64,000 bases of DNA from Sulfuritalea sp. (lineage in GTDB: Bacteria; Pseudomonadota; Gammaproteobacteria; Burkholderiales; Rhodocyclaceae). Of the stretch, positions 32,999 to 43,549 are shown piece after piece. Location: positions 1-64,000 of the forward strand of contig JALHPU010000019.1 of the NCBI GenBank assembly GCA_022842325.1, read 5' to 3'. The position numbers and the translations under genes were made by a program. The stretch's first letter is position 1, and each line of letters begins with the position of its first letter. The notes under the pieces were generated by a model. That model had not been told where the DNA came from. It was given only the letters and a program-made list of their open reading frames with translations, and did not search any database.

Positions 32999-34798
32999 CT
33001 AGGCCTGCCTTGGGTGCCTTATCTCGTCCAGGGCAAGGTCGCGAAGGTCGCGCAGGATGCCCAACTCGGTGTCGCTGAAGTCGCGCGGCCGGGTGTCCAC
33101 CACGCAGAAGGTGCCGATGCAGCTGCCGTCGGCGAGCATCAGCGGCATCCCGGTGTAGGCCCGGATGCGCGGCCCTTCCAGCACCAGCGGGTTATCGGCG
33201 AAACGTTCGTCGAGCAGGGTATCGCGGACGATCAATTCCGCTTTCTGGATCACCACGTGCGCGCAGAAGGCCACCTCGCGCGACGTTTCGCGGACATCCA
33301 GCCCGAAACAGGACTTGAACCACTGCCGCTCGCTGTCTACCAGGCTGACCAGCGCGATCGGCACGTCGAGCGCCGCGGCGGCAATTCTGGTGAGGCGGTC
33401 GAAGCGCTCCTCGGCCGGGGTATCGAGAATCGCCAATTCCTGCAGGGCGGCCAGTCGCCCTGCTTCGTCGGCCGGCAAACCCGCCCTGACCCAGCGGCAG
33501 GCGGCGCGCAGCACCCAGGCGCGAATTCTGCTGCGCGCGTAGCTCTCGCTGAAAGGCATCACCAGCCAATCGGTGGCCACGCCGGTTTCCAGCGCCGGAT
33601 CGGGAGCCGCGCCGACCAGCACCACCGGAATCTGCACCTGGTCGCCGCTCTGCACGCGCCGCACGGTGCGCGCGACTTCGAGCCCGTCGATCAGTGGGGG
33701 ATCGTGCTCGACGAGCAGCAGCGCCGGACGGTCTTCGCCAAACGCGGCTTGCAAGTCTACGGTCCCATCCAGTTCGCGGCACTTAAGGCCTTCGGCGGCG
33801 ACGGCCGCGCGCAGCAATTCGGCGCATTGGCGGTTGGCCAGCCGCAGGAAGACCGGGCGCGCGCTGGAGGACAGGTCGATTGCCGTCTTCGCCGCGAAAT
33901 GCTGCTTGGCTCCCGAAAGCGATTTCCCGTCGCCATCCAGGTCCAGCACCATCCCCTCGGCGGCGCCGAGAACCTCGAGCGGCGACCCGCAATCGCGCAG
34001 GCGCAGGCGCACCTCCTCGAGGATCCGGTCGACGGCGGCATCCTCGCGCAGCGGGTCGTAATGGGTCAGGGCGAGCTGCTTGACACCCGCCTCGCGGCAC
34101 ACCCTCACTGCGTACTCGACGGGGCTATGACCCCAGCCCACCTTCCCGGCGTATTCGCGTGCCGTGTATTGCGAGTCGTGGATGACGAGGTCGGCGTCGG
34201 CGACGAATTCGGCATAGCGCCGGTCCATCCCGGACAGCGCCGTTTCGCCGGAGGCCATGGCCACGGAATGCGGCTCGTGGTCGCAGCAGTACACGACGCT
34301 GGCGCCGTCGACTTCGATCCGGTAGCCCAGGGTCAGCGCCGGGTGGTTCAGGTATCGCGCTATGACGTGTACATCGCCGACGGCAAAAGCCCCTTCAACG
34401 AGGTCGTGATAGTTAAGCTTCGCCGCAAACTGATCCAGCGTTATCGGAAAATAGGTGTGCTCCATCTGTCCGGCGAGTGTGGCGCGAAGGCTTTGCGAAA
34501 GGCCTCCGGGACCGTAGATATCCCAGGTGGCGCCCGCGACAAACAACGGCGCGAAGAAGGGAATGCCCTGGATGTGGTCCCAATGCGTGTGGCTGATCAG
34601 CAGGTGGCCGCTCACCGCGCCGCCCTGCTCCGCGATGAGGCGCTGGCCCAGGGCATGGGCGCCGGTTCCGCAATCGATCACGATCAGCGTACCCGACCGG
34701 GAACGAACCTCGACGCAGGAGGTGTTGCCCCCGTAACGCTCGGTGGCCCGCCCGGGTTTGGCCAGCGAACCGCGCGTGCCCCAGAATCTGACTTGCAT
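32999..34798 (-). CDS. Metallo-beta-lactamase-fold protein with receiver-like and GAF domains
   Basis: 599 residues. The N-terminal MBL fold (about 1-280) has the metal site HTHWDHIQG (His70, His72, Asp74, His75) and resembles the phosphodiesterase-like branch of the family. Residues about 315-430 look like a degenerate response-receiver domain (LLLVEHDPPLIDGLEVARTV). Residues about 445-590 are a GAF domain (LDVPIALVSLVDSERQWFKS, FCAHVVI). It may hydrolyse a nucleotide or other phosphodiester in response to a signal; the facing diguanylate cyclase suggests second-messenger chemistry. The ATG at 34798 gives the canonical MQVRFWGTRGS start. Confidence 0.85.
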   Translation of the reverse strand: MQVRFWGTRGSLAKPGRATERYGGNTSCVEVRSRSGTLIVIDCGTGAHALGQRLIAEQGGAVSGHLLISHTHWDHIQGIPFFAPLFVAGATWDIYGPGGLSQSLRATLAGQMEHTYFPITLDQFAAKLNYHDLVEGAFAVGDVHVIARYLNHPALTLGYRIEVDGASVVYCCDHEPHSVAMASGETALSGMDRRYAEFVADADLVIHDSQYTAREYAGKVGWGHSPVEYAVRVCREAGVKQLALTHYDPLREDAAVDRILEEVRLRLRDCGSPLEVLGAAEGMVLDLDGDGKSLSGAKQHFAAKTAIDLSSSARPVFLRLANRQCAELLRAAVAAEGLKCRELDGTVDLQAAFGEDRPALLLVEHDPPLIDGLEVARTVRRVQSGDQVQIPVVLVGAAPDPALETGVATDWLVMPFSESYARSRIRAWVLRAACRWVRAGLPADEAGRLAALQELAILDTPAEERFDRLTRIAAAALDVPIALVSLVDSERQWFKSCFGLDVRETSREVAFCAHVVIQKAELIVRDTLLDERFADNPLVLEGPRIRAYTGMPLMLADGSCIGTFCVVDTRPRDFSDTELGILRDLRDLALDEIRHPRQA

Positions 34799-35085
34799 GA
34801 GATGTTCCCGATGTAAGGGCCAAGTGCCGCCCGGGTACGAATGCGGCGGCGCCGGCAGGAGACCTTCCCGCCTGATGGCCATGACCAGGCGGATTCTGCC
34901 CTATAGGCCGGCCGCTGTGTTTGCGCGGTGTGGTTGCGACCCGGCCGGCGTGCCGCGAGCCCGTCAGCAGCTGTTGCCGAAGGCAACGCGTCCTTGAACA
35001 GCGAAACATTTCAGCGACGGGTCGGAAATTGACGCGCACGAATGATGCGCGTAATCTGTGCGCATCAATTATGCGGAGCACAGCC

Positions 35086-35328
35086 ATGACCACGCCTGCC
35101 AAGAAAGCCGCCAACCTCACGGTACGCGCCGACCTGCTCGAAGAAGCCCGCGCCCGCAAGATCAACCTCTCGCAAACGCTGGAAACCGCACTCACCGCCG
35201 AACTGAAGCGGCAGCGCGAAGCCGAGTGGCTGGAGCAGAACAAAGAAGGCATCGCGGCCTACGGCCGTTTCGTCGAAAAGCACGGCGTGTTCTCCGACCG
35301 CTTCCGCAACTTCATGCGTGAGAGTTGA
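35086..35328 (+). CDS. ccdA: CcdA-like antitoxin
   Basis: 80 residues. N-terminal ribbon-helix-helix region (KAANLTVRADLLEEARARKINLSQTLE) and a C-terminal toxin-binding tail (EWLEQNKEGIAAYGRFVEKHGVFSD), as in CcdA. The ATG at 35086 has GGAG seven bases upstream. The stop overlaps the ccdB start (TGATG). Confidence 0.9.
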   Translation: MTTPAKKAANLTVRADLLEEARARKINLSQTLETALTAELKRQREAEWLEQNKEGIAAYGRFVEKHGVFSDRFRNFMRES

Positions 35329-35642
35329 TGGCGCACCTCGACGTCTTTCGCAACCCGGACGCCACGACGGCAAGCGTCATCCCCTACGTAGTAGATGTCC
35401 AGAGCGAACTGCTCGCGGACCTGCCGACCCATGTCGTCATACCCTTGGCTTATCCTGAAGCCATCGAAACCCCGATCCTGCGCCTCAACCCGACAGTCGG
35501 CGTCGGCGACACGGCGCTGGTCGCACTGACCCAGGACATGGCCTCGGTGTCGAACCGCCTGCTGCGGAATCCCGTTGCCAACCTAGCCCCCCAGCGCGAC
35601 GAAATCGTCGCCGCGCTGGATTTCCTGTTCACAGGCTTCTGA
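35328..35642 (+). CDS. ccdB: CcdB-like gyrase-poisoning toxin
   Basis: 104 residues, the usual CcdB length. Matches across the family: VVDVQSELL, VVIPLA, LNPTVGVGDTALVALTQDMASV and a hydrophobic ending DFLFTGF, where the last residues contact gyrase. The last residues here (TGF) differ from the WGI of the F-plasmid toxin, so activity is not certain. Confidence 0.9.
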   Translation: MAHLDVFRNPDATTASVIPYVVDVQSELLADLPTHVVIPLAYPEAIETPILRLNPTVGVGDTALVALTQDMASVSNRLLRNPVANLAPQRDEIVAALDFLFTGF

Positions 35643-35671
35643 TCCATCAACCTCAACTACAGAAAAGCACC

Positions 35672-37336
<1,665 letters not shown>

Positions 37337-37426
37337 CCGCGTTACGGCGGTAACGAGGTAGCCGCCGCTTCTCGCATCGGGCGGGTAGACGTATGCTTGC
37401 CGCACTGTCCGCCACGAGGAGATGCC

Positions 37427-38743
37427 ATGCAGCAGTCCGGTACTCGCGAGCTTGCGTCCAAGCTGGAACGACGCGACATCATCGGCGCATGGATATTCGT
37501 TTCGATATGGTGCGTCTTCACGTTCGGGATCTTCTACGTGTTCGCGTTCCGGGCGAAAAGCGTTTTCGGTGGCTCCATAAGCGGAGTCATGGCCCTGCTC
37601 GGGGTCTACATGCTCTGGCAGACGATCCGACTGACGCTGGACCTGAAGAAGTTCGGCGTCGTTTCACTGACGCCGCGGCAGGGTCTTCCGTTGCGGCCCG
37701 GCGGCCGGTATGTCGCCCAGCTGAGGTTTCATGACACGTCCCCGGCGGCGCGGGAAATCGAAGCTGAGCTGCTTTGCCAGCACGTGACATGGAGCAGAGG
37801 CACCAAGGGCGCAACGGATGTGAGCGAGGAAACAGTCTGGACTACCCGCAAGGCCTTTCCGTTGCGGCAGACCGGGCTGGGGGCGAGCGCGGAAATCAGC
37901 TTCGAGATTCCCGCCGACGCACGACCGACGGATCTTCCGGGGGAGCGCAGTGGCGATTCCGGATGGAAGCGATTTCGCCTCGAACAAGGGAAGCCCCTGC
38001 ATTTTCATCGCTGGGAGGTCGCCGTCGTTGTCAAAGTGCCCGGGCTCGACCTGGAGCGCAGTTTTGCGATCGTGATCGAGCCCGCCTTGGCCGATGCCAC
38101 CGCCGACAAGCGGGACGCCGCCATCGCCAGCGCGCCCGAGCCTCGCCGCGCATGGAACCTGAAATGGCTCGGTCCGGCCCTCATGCTGGGAATCGCCGCG
38201 ACAATTTTCGCGGATTTCCTTTCTATCGGAATGCCCGGTCACGGCACATCGACTCCGGCCGCCCCGCAACCGACGGCTCCAATGGCACCACCGCCGGAAC
38301 TCCCGCCACAGACTCCCTGGACCACCGACACCAGCACCTGGTCGATGCCGATGCCAACATTTGCGCCTTACCTCGGGATCGCCGCCAATGGCATACGCAG
38401 CATGAGGGCAGATGGACAGGAACGCTTCGGCTTCGACGAGATCGTCATCGAAAAGAACCCCGCGCGGGCAGAGGTCGAGTATTTCGAACTGCGTTTTCGG
38501 GTCACTTATTACGACGAGAAATCCGGTGACACCGGCTCGGCCGGCGGCTTCGACACCACGCTAGAGAACATCCGCGGCAAACTCACTGCCGAAAGCCCCG
38601 TCCTGGTGCTCCGGAACCGCTCGATTGTGGCCCCGATTCCCAAGGGAAACATCACCAGGATGCGCTATCACCTTGCCGTCAATGCCGTGTCCTCGCGCCC
38701 GAAATACGTCCACGAAAAGAGCCGGGAAATCACAGGCCGCTAG
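37427..38743 (+). CDS. Hypothetical membrane protein inserted behind ettA
   Basis: 438 residues. Two spans near the N-terminus (about 20-65) and one at about 245-270 enclose a beta-rich domain; a Pro-rich linker leads to a second beta domain to the C-terminus. No family I can name with certainty; the N-terminal spans recall DUF3592-type proteins. GAGGAGA before the ATG. It lies between the intact ettA 3' end and a second ettA-tail fragment, so it was probably inserted. Confidence 0.65.
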   Translation: MQQSGTRELASKLERRDIIGAWIFVSIWCVFTFGIFYVFAFRAKSVFGGSISGVMALLGVYMLWQTIRLTLDLKKFGVVSLTPRQGLPLRPGGRYVAQLRFHDTSPAAREIEAELLCQHVTWSRGTKGATDVSEETVWTTRKAFPLRQTGLGASAEISFEIPADARPTDLPGERSGDSGWKRFRLEQGKPLHFHRWEVAVVVKVPGLDLERSFAIVIEPALADATADKRDAAIASAPEPRRAWNLKWLGPALMLGIAATIFADFLSIGMPGHGTSTPAAPQPTAPMAPPPELPPQTPWTTDTSTWSMPMPTFAPYLGIAANGIRSMRADGQERFGFDEIVIEKNPARAEVEYFELRFRVTYYDEKSGDTGSAGGFDTTLENIRGKLTAESPVLVLRNRSIVAPIPKGNITRMRYHLAVNAVSSRPKYVHEKSREITGR

Positions 38744-38796
38744 AGTACGAAGAAAACAAGAAGAAGCGGATCCGCTACAAGCCGATCACGCGCTGA
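38743..38796 (+). pseudogene. Fragment of the ettA 3' end
   Basis: Encodes EYEENKKKRIRYKPITR then TGA, parallel to the ettA end EYEEDKKKR...RIRYKPITR (37253-37336). Ten codons of the intact tail (LGEEGAKPK-type) are missing. Together with ettA it forms direct repeats flanking 37337-38742. Confidence 0.85.
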
Positions 38797-38870
38797 GTTC
38801 GGGGAAAATGCTACTGCGGCGCCACCGGCGCCGGGGTTGTAGTCAACAACGGGACGGAGGAAAGGCATCC

Positions 38871-39722
38871 ATGTCACGCTTGCGCATCGTTGCGCTGATC
38901 GCACTGGCCATGATTGCCTTTGCCGGCAATTCGCTGCTGTGCCGGCTCGCGCTGAAAGATACCGCGATCGATGCCGCCAGTTTCACCACGCTGCGCCTGC
39001 TGTCCGGCGCGGTGATGCTCTGGCTGGTGGTGCGGCTGCGCGGCGGCGCCCGCAGCGGCGCCGGCAACTGGCTGTCGGCGCTGGCGCTGTTCGCCTATGC
39101 CGCCGGCTTTTCCTTCGCCTATATCAGCCTGCCCGCGGCGACCGGCGCGCTGCTGCTGTTCGGCGCGGTGCAGGCGACCATGATCGGCCATGGCCTTTGG
39201 CGCGGCGAGCGCCTGCGCGGGGCCCAGACCGTCGGCCTGGTGCTGGCGCTCGGCGGACTGGTGGGCCTGTTGCTACCCGGCCTGTCGGCGCCGCCGCTGT
39301 TCGGATCGGCCATGATGCTCGGTGCGGGCGCGGCCTGGGGCATCTATTCGCTGCGCGGCCGCGGCGCCGGCGATGCGACCCGGGTCACGGCGGGAAACTT
39401 CCTGCGCGCCGTGCCGATCGCGGCGGCAATGAGCATCCTGATGCTGGGCAAGGCTTCCCTCGACGGTGCCGGCCTGCTCTACGCGGTGGCCTCGGGGGCG
39501 CTGGCCTCGGGCCTGGGCTATGCCATCTGGTACACTGCCCTGCCCGCGATCAAGGCCACCACGGCGGCCACCGTGCAGCTCAGCGTGCCGGTGATCGCGG
39601 CGCTGGGCGGCATCCTGTTCCTCGGTGAAGCGATCACCCTGCGCCTGGCACTGGCGTCGATAGCCATCCTCGGCGGCATCGCGCTGGTGATCCTCGAAAA
39701 ACGGGCCGACGGCGGCCGCTGA
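38871..39722 (+). CDS. EamA/DMT-family transporter
   Basis: 283 residues, about ten membrane spans in two EamA repeats (AGNSLLCRLALKDTAIDAASFTTLRLLSG and AAWGIYSLRGRGAGD). Probable exporter of a small metabolite; substrate unknown. GGAGGAAAG upstream of the ATG. Unlike the transporter at 16751 it has no His-rich tail. Confidence 0.87.
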   Translation: MSRLRIVALIALAMIAFAGNSLLCRLALKDTAIDAASFTTLRLLSGAVMLWLVVRLRGGARSGAGNWLSALALFAYAAGFSFAYISLPAATGALLLFGAVQATMIGHGLWRGERLRGAQTVGLVLALGGLVGLLLPGLSAPPLFGSAMMLGAGAAWGIYSLRGRGAGDATRVTAGNFLRAVPIAAAMSILMLGKASLDGAGLLYAVASGALASGLGYAIWYTALPAIKATTAATVQLSVPVIAALGGILFLGEAITLRLALASIAILGGIALVILEKRADGGR

Positions 39723-39750
39723 ACGCCGCTGCGCCGGCCCGGCACCGACG

Positions 39751-40308
39751 CTACTTCTTGCGGCCGTACTTGCCGGTCAGCGTCGCCTTGCCGATGGAAT
39801 TGGCATTGATCATGAAGCCGGCCAGCGAGGCCGACGCCCCGGCCGGCAGATCCAGCTTGTCCACCTTCAGTGCATGCAGCGTGAAGTGGTAGCGATGCGG
39901 CTTGTCGCCGACCGGCGGGCAGGGACCGCCCCAGCCGGGGCCGCCGAAATCGGTGTTGATCTGCGCCGCGCCCTTCGGCAGCGGTCCACTGGGATTGCCG
40001 GCGCCCTTGGGCAGTTCCGCGGCATCGGCCGGAATGTTGGTCACCACCCAGTGCCACCAGCCGGCGCCGCCGGTCGGCGCATCGGGGTCGTGCACCAGCA
40101 GGGCGAAACTTTTGGTGTCCCTGGGCGCGCCCGACCACGTTAGCGCCGGCGAAACATTCTTGCCGCTGCAGCCGAAGCCGGCGAACACCTGCTCCTCGGC
40201 GATGGTCGCATTGGCCTTGATGTCGGCACTGGAAAGTTTGAAGGCGTCGGCATGCGCACTGCCGGCCAGGGCTAGCCCGGCGGCGAACAACAGACTGGAA
40301 CGGATCAT
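39751..40308 (-). CDS. YbhB/YbcL-family phosphatidylethanolamine-binding-like protein, exported
   Basis: 185 residues. A signal peptide (MIRSSLLFAAGLALAGSAHA) is followed by the PEBP fold with its anion-site motifs LLVHDPDAPTGGAGWWHWVV and PCPPVGDKPHRYHFTLHAL. Bacterial members are periplasmic and of unsettled function. Confidence 0.9.
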   Translation of the reverse strand: MIRSSLLFAAGLALAGSAHADAFKLSSADIKANATIAEEQVFAGFGCSGKNVSPALTWSGAPRDTKSFALLVHDPDAPTGGAGWWHWVVTNIPADAAELPKGAGNPSGPLPKGAAQINTDFGGPGWGGPCPPVGDKPHRYHFTLHALKVDKLDLPAGASASLAGFMINANSIGKATLTGKYGRKK

Positions 40309-40374
40309 GTTGGCTCCTTGTAGGTTGGGGTAAAGGTGAAACCTGCGTCCGCGATTATCCGGGCAATCGCCTTC

Positions 40375-40917
40375 CTATGCCTCGCCGATCACCACGCGGC
40401 TGTCGCCGTCGAAGCGATACTCGGGGATGACCAGATTGGCCGGCGCCGGTCCCATGCGGAACACCCGCCCGGCCAGGTCGAACTTCGAGGTGTGGCAGGG
40501 GCAAAGGAATTCGCTGCGATTGCCGGCGCTGCGCAACGCCGGCGGGCAGCCCTGGTGGGTGCATTGGCCGATGGCGACGAACAGCTCGGGGCGCAGCGAA
40601 CGATGGGCATTGCGGCAGGCCGGCGGCTGCAGCGAATGTTCCGACATGGGGTCGGTCAGTTCGCTCTCGTAGCCGGCCAGGCCAGCAATCTCGTCGGCGC
40701 TGCGGCGCAGGAGCCAGACCGAACGGCCATGCCAATCCACGGTCAGTAGCTTGCCCGGCACCAGGTCGCCGAAATCCACGGGCAGCGGATTGCCGGCCGG
40801 CGGCTGCGGCCGAGTCACGACATAACGCGCCACGCCCAGACCGACGCCCAGCGCACAGAGGCCGCCCGCCAGATAAAGGCGGCGACGGTCGATGCCGGCG
40901 ATGCGATCTCTGCTCAT
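40375..40917 (-). CDS. Rieske 2Fe-2S protein (ubiquinol-cytochrome c reductase type), orphan
   Basis: 180 residues. N-terminal membrane anchor after RRRLYLAGG, then a Rieske domain with cluster ligands Cys119 and His121 (CTHQGC) and Cys139 and His142 (CPCH), and the disulfide pair Cys124/Cys141. No cytochrome b or c1 gene is adjacent, so it is not part of a petABC operon here. A 3'-truncated second copy is at 43109-43549. Its 5' leader is the start of the cassette array. Confidence 0.9.
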   Translation of the reverse strand: MSRDRIAGIDRRRLYLAGGLCALGVGLGVARYVVTRPQPPAGNPLPVDFGDLVPGKLLTVDWHGRSVWLLRRSADEIAGLAGYESELTDPMSEHSLQPPACRNAHRSLRPELFVAIGQCTHQGCPPALRSAGNRSEFLCPCHTSKFDLAGRVFRMGPAPANLVIPEYRFDGDSRVVIGEA

Positions 40918-41381
40918 GGAGCGTCATTCGAAAGCATGGAGTGACGAACAGCATACCGCGTTCGGCGCGGCGCTTCATGCGGCTATGCCGTTTGGCATAT
41001 TGCCCTTAGCACAATTAAGGTCTATCCTCGCGCAATTCGTTCGGAATATCCGCCGTTGCGCAGGAGGTAAGCCGTGCCAGCAAACGCTGCCGTACCTCGT
41101 CATTTCGCATTCCCCGCAGGCGATACCGCTGCCTCAAACGGGCACGCTCTCCTGGACGCCACCCATCGCAGCAGCCACCGTGAAGAAAGGCGAGGCCAAA
41201 CCGTCGCCACGACCGAAGGTGGCAATTCGTGGCTTGAACCTCAATCATCGAACTGCATCGGAAAATGTCTGGATATGGCGGGAGCGACATATCCATATTT
41301 GGACGTGCCTTCCCATATCTGGATAGAAATGAATGGATATGGAAGTTTTGTAATGACGCCTACTTTACGTTGGGGGGCTTG
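40918..41381. other. Leader between the Rieske gene and the first cassette (attI-like region)
   Basis: About 460 bases without a gene. It ends with several copies of a GGATATGG / CATATCC motif and then TACGTTGGGG (41367-41375), a GTTRRRY-like recombination point. The same layout recurs, diverged, at 43550-44057. I read it as a recombination leader or attI-like site. Confidence 0.5.
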
Positions 41382-41906
41382 ATGCATCTACGCGCCATCG
41401 CAGTGAGTGCCTTCCTGGTGTCATGCAGTATGTCGATGTACGGCGAGGAGACGGGACCTGTTAGCCAAGCGCTTAAGGTCGAACTGAGGGACAAGAAGAC
41501 TAAGGTAGTTGATCTGAAGTCACTAACAACGTTTGAGTGGGATGAGGTTGTCCTGTTCGCTCCGTATGAACCAACTGAAGACGTTTGCCGACGTTTGGCC
41601 TTGAGCGAAACAGACTGCCGATCCACAATCACGGTTGCATCAATTGATGACGGGGAGATGGTGATGGTTTTCCGAAAGAGCGGAAGAATCGTGCATGTTG
41701 AACGCCACCACAGATTCCATGGTGACTTCGAGCCTCGTAAGAAAACACAAACGATTTCGGCCACCTCAGCCATATTCGCTGTCTCCCAGAACGGCCAGTC
41801 TTCTCGTGGAGATGCTTGGCTTGTTCTCGTACCGCTAGCTTCCTATCCACCCCCCAACCCTGCGGTGCAGGGGACGCTGCGCGATAAAGCCGCGCAGCGC
41901 CCCTGA
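41382..41906 (+). CDS. Cassette gene 1: hypothetical lipoprotein
   Basis: 174 residues. Signal with lipobox LVSC (MHLRAIAVSAFLVSCSM). The body is mixed alpha/beta with no motif I recognise. The last 18 or so codons (PNPAVQGTLRDKAAQRP) are supplied by the attC-like site itself, so translation reads into the recombination site, a common trait of cassette genes. Confidence 0.65.
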   Translation: MHLRAIAVSAFLVSCSMSMYGEETGPVSQALKVELRDKKTKVVDLKSLTTFEWDEVVLFAPYEPTEDVCRRLALSETDCRSTITVASIDDGEMVMVFRKSGRIVHVERHHRFHGDFEPRKKTQTISATSAIFAVSQNGQSSRGDAWLVLVPLASYPPPNPAVQGTLRDKAAQRP

Positions 41907-41921
41907 CCTTGAACGTTGAGT
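41852..41921 (+). other. attC-like site 1
   Basis: CCCAAC...GACGCTGCGCG-ATAAAG-CCGCGCAGCG...CTTGAACGTTGAGT. GTTGAGT fits GTTRRRY. Arms AGGGG-A-CGCTGCGCG and CGCGCAGCGCCCCT pair with one extrahelical A. Confidence 0.75.
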
Positions 41922-41980
41922 CTACGCCTTGTCCGTTGGATGATTTCATCTATCCGTAGCCAACCATTATCGGAGGACAT

Positions 41981-43039
41981 ATGAGTAAAGAAGATGGGTT
42001 GAGTCTAGAAGAACGTTTCCACCAGTTAGAGATTGAAATTGCTGAACGGCGCCCGGTCGAGAAGCTTATTCAAATCTTCATCTATTTCTTAGCAGGTCTA
42101 TCGGTCGTAATTGGCTTGTTTGGTATCAAACAATTCTCCGACATCGATACAGTGATCTCGTCGGAAGTAAAGATGCAGTTCCCGAGAGACCAACAGAAAT
42201 ACTTAGAGTACAAAAAGCTTATCGAGGATGCCGAAACCCTAAACGCCCGACACAAGGAACTCTTTGGCAAATACGAGTTGGCTCTAAAGACATTCGCACA
42301 TCTTGACAAAGTCACTGACGACTTTGATCTCGAGGGAAAAGTTTCGAGAGTGATGGAGACTGCGGAAGATGGCGATAGCAAACTTCTAAAGGATGAATCA
42401 TGGCGGTTGCAGGCGGTAGCAACATTGCGGCTTCTCGCAGAAGCACAAAAGAAACGCAACTTTCAAAGCGACTTCATTTTAAATGCTGCACAAACGGCAA
42501 GTCGTCTTCAACAAAATGCTCTCGCCTACGATTTGATGCAGGTCGCATACACCAAGCGTCCCAACGATGCACCAATTCAGGCTGGACGTCTTTCAGCTAT
42601 CGTTGAAATTGGCGATGAAAAGGAAGTTAAGGATGCGTTTGGGTCGCTAATGAATATGGTTGTGAATTTAGATGCGAACTCGCCACATATTGTTCTATCT
42701 GAAGCATGGAACGCAGCAGAACACCTACGGCGATACGATGCGCTAGTAGCGGCAATCGATAAACTGTTAAAGAGCGATCAGCGCCAATTAAAGCCATCGT
42801 ATGCCTATTTCATCAAAGCATTTGCTCTCACTCGTGCATCTCGCCCAGGTGACCTGGCCATTGCACGTTCTACAATGGAGGAGGGCCTAGCACTGTTATC
42901 GAAGGAGTCTCCAAACGCTATTTGGTACGATGCTTCCGTTCGCGAATTGCGCAAGTGCCTAAGAGTATTTGGGGAAGTCAAGCAACAGTCTAAGCTCCGG
43001 CAGCTAAGTAGCCTTGTTTCTTCGCTGGAATCCCAATAG
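41981..43039 (+). CDS. Cassette gene 2: membrane-anchored TPR-like protein
   Basis: 352 residues. A cytoplasmic N-terminus, one membrane span (about 30-50: LIQIFIYFLAGLSVVIGLFGI), then a long helical domain with TPR-like helix pairs from about 140 to 350. GGAGG seven bases before the ATG. Its expected attC is missing; instead a repeat and the truncated Rieske copy follow. Function unknown; a scaffold role is plausible. Confidence 0.65.
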   Translation: MSKEDGLSLEERFHQLEIEIAERRPVEKLIQIFIYFLAGLSVVIGLFGIKQFSDIDTVISSEVKMQFPRDQQKYLEYKKLIEDAETLNARHKELFGKYELALKTFAHLDKVTDDFDLEGKVSRVMETAEDGDSKLLKDESWRLQAVATLRLLAEAQKKRNFQSDFILNAAQTASRLQQNALAYDLMQVAYTKRPNDAPIQAGRLSAIVEIGDEKEVKDAFGSLMNMVVNLDANSPHIVLSEAWNAAEHLRRYDALVAAIDKLLKSDQRQLKPSYAYFIKAFALTRASRPGDLAIARSTMEEGLALLSKESPNAIWYDASVRELRKCLRVFGEVKQQSKLRQLSSLVSSLESQ

Positions 43040-43072
43040 TCATATATCACTTTGTGTCGATACCAGAGCGAT

Positions 43073-43152
43073 AAGGGTCAGAGTCATTTGCCCTATTGAG
43101 GAAGAAGTTCAGATATGCACGCAGGAGAAAAGTGAAATGACTCCGACCCCTT
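43073..43152. repeat. GGGTCAGAGTCATTT-type inverted repeat at the Rieske breakpoint
   Basis: AAGGGTCAGAGTCATTT facing AAATGACTCCGACCCCTT. A relative lies at 57023-57070. Such hairpin ends are typical of REP-associated elements. The truncated Rieske gene begins directly at its right arm. Confidence 0.75.
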
Positions 43153-43549
43153 TGAGTTCGCTGCGCAAAGCGGGCGGGCAGCCCTGGTGGGTGCATTGGC
43201 CGATGGCGACGAACAGCTCGGGGCGCAGCGAGCGATGGGCATTGCGGCAGGCCGGAGGCTGCAGCGAATGCTCCGACATCGGGTCGGTCAGTTCGCTCTC
43301 GTAGCCGGCCAGGCCCGCAATCTCGTCAGCGCTGCGACGCAGGAGCCAGACCGAGCGGCCATGCCAATCCACGGTCAGCAGCTTGCCCGGCACCAGGTCG
43401 CCGAAATCCACGGGCAGCGGATTGCCGGCCGGCGGCTGCGGCCGCGTCACGACATAACGCGCCACGCCCAGACCGACGCCCAGCGCACAGAGGCCGCCCG
43501 CCAGATAAAGGCGGCGACGGTCGATGCCGGCGATGCGATCTTTGCTCAT
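43109..43549 (-). pseudogene. 3'-truncated second copy of the Rieske gene
   Basis: The first 130 residues match the intact copy at 40375-40917 with only one amino-acid change (Lys3 for Arg3), despite about ten nucleotide differences. It keeps CTHQGC but the frame then runs into foreign sequence (ELKGVGVISLFSCVHI), losing the second ligand pair CPCH. It cannot form a normal Rieske cluster. Confidence 0.88.

Noticed and set aside
35496-35516. VGVGDTA in ccdB as another copy of the dispersed repeat
   Set aside because: The same position in CcdB proteins is normally filled by a similar PVVxIGDE-type strand of equal length, so the likeness is explained by homology and not by insertion.
40918-41381. 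Classical attI beside an integrase
   Set aside because: No integrase gene exists in the window, so attI-like is used only as a description of the cassette entry point.
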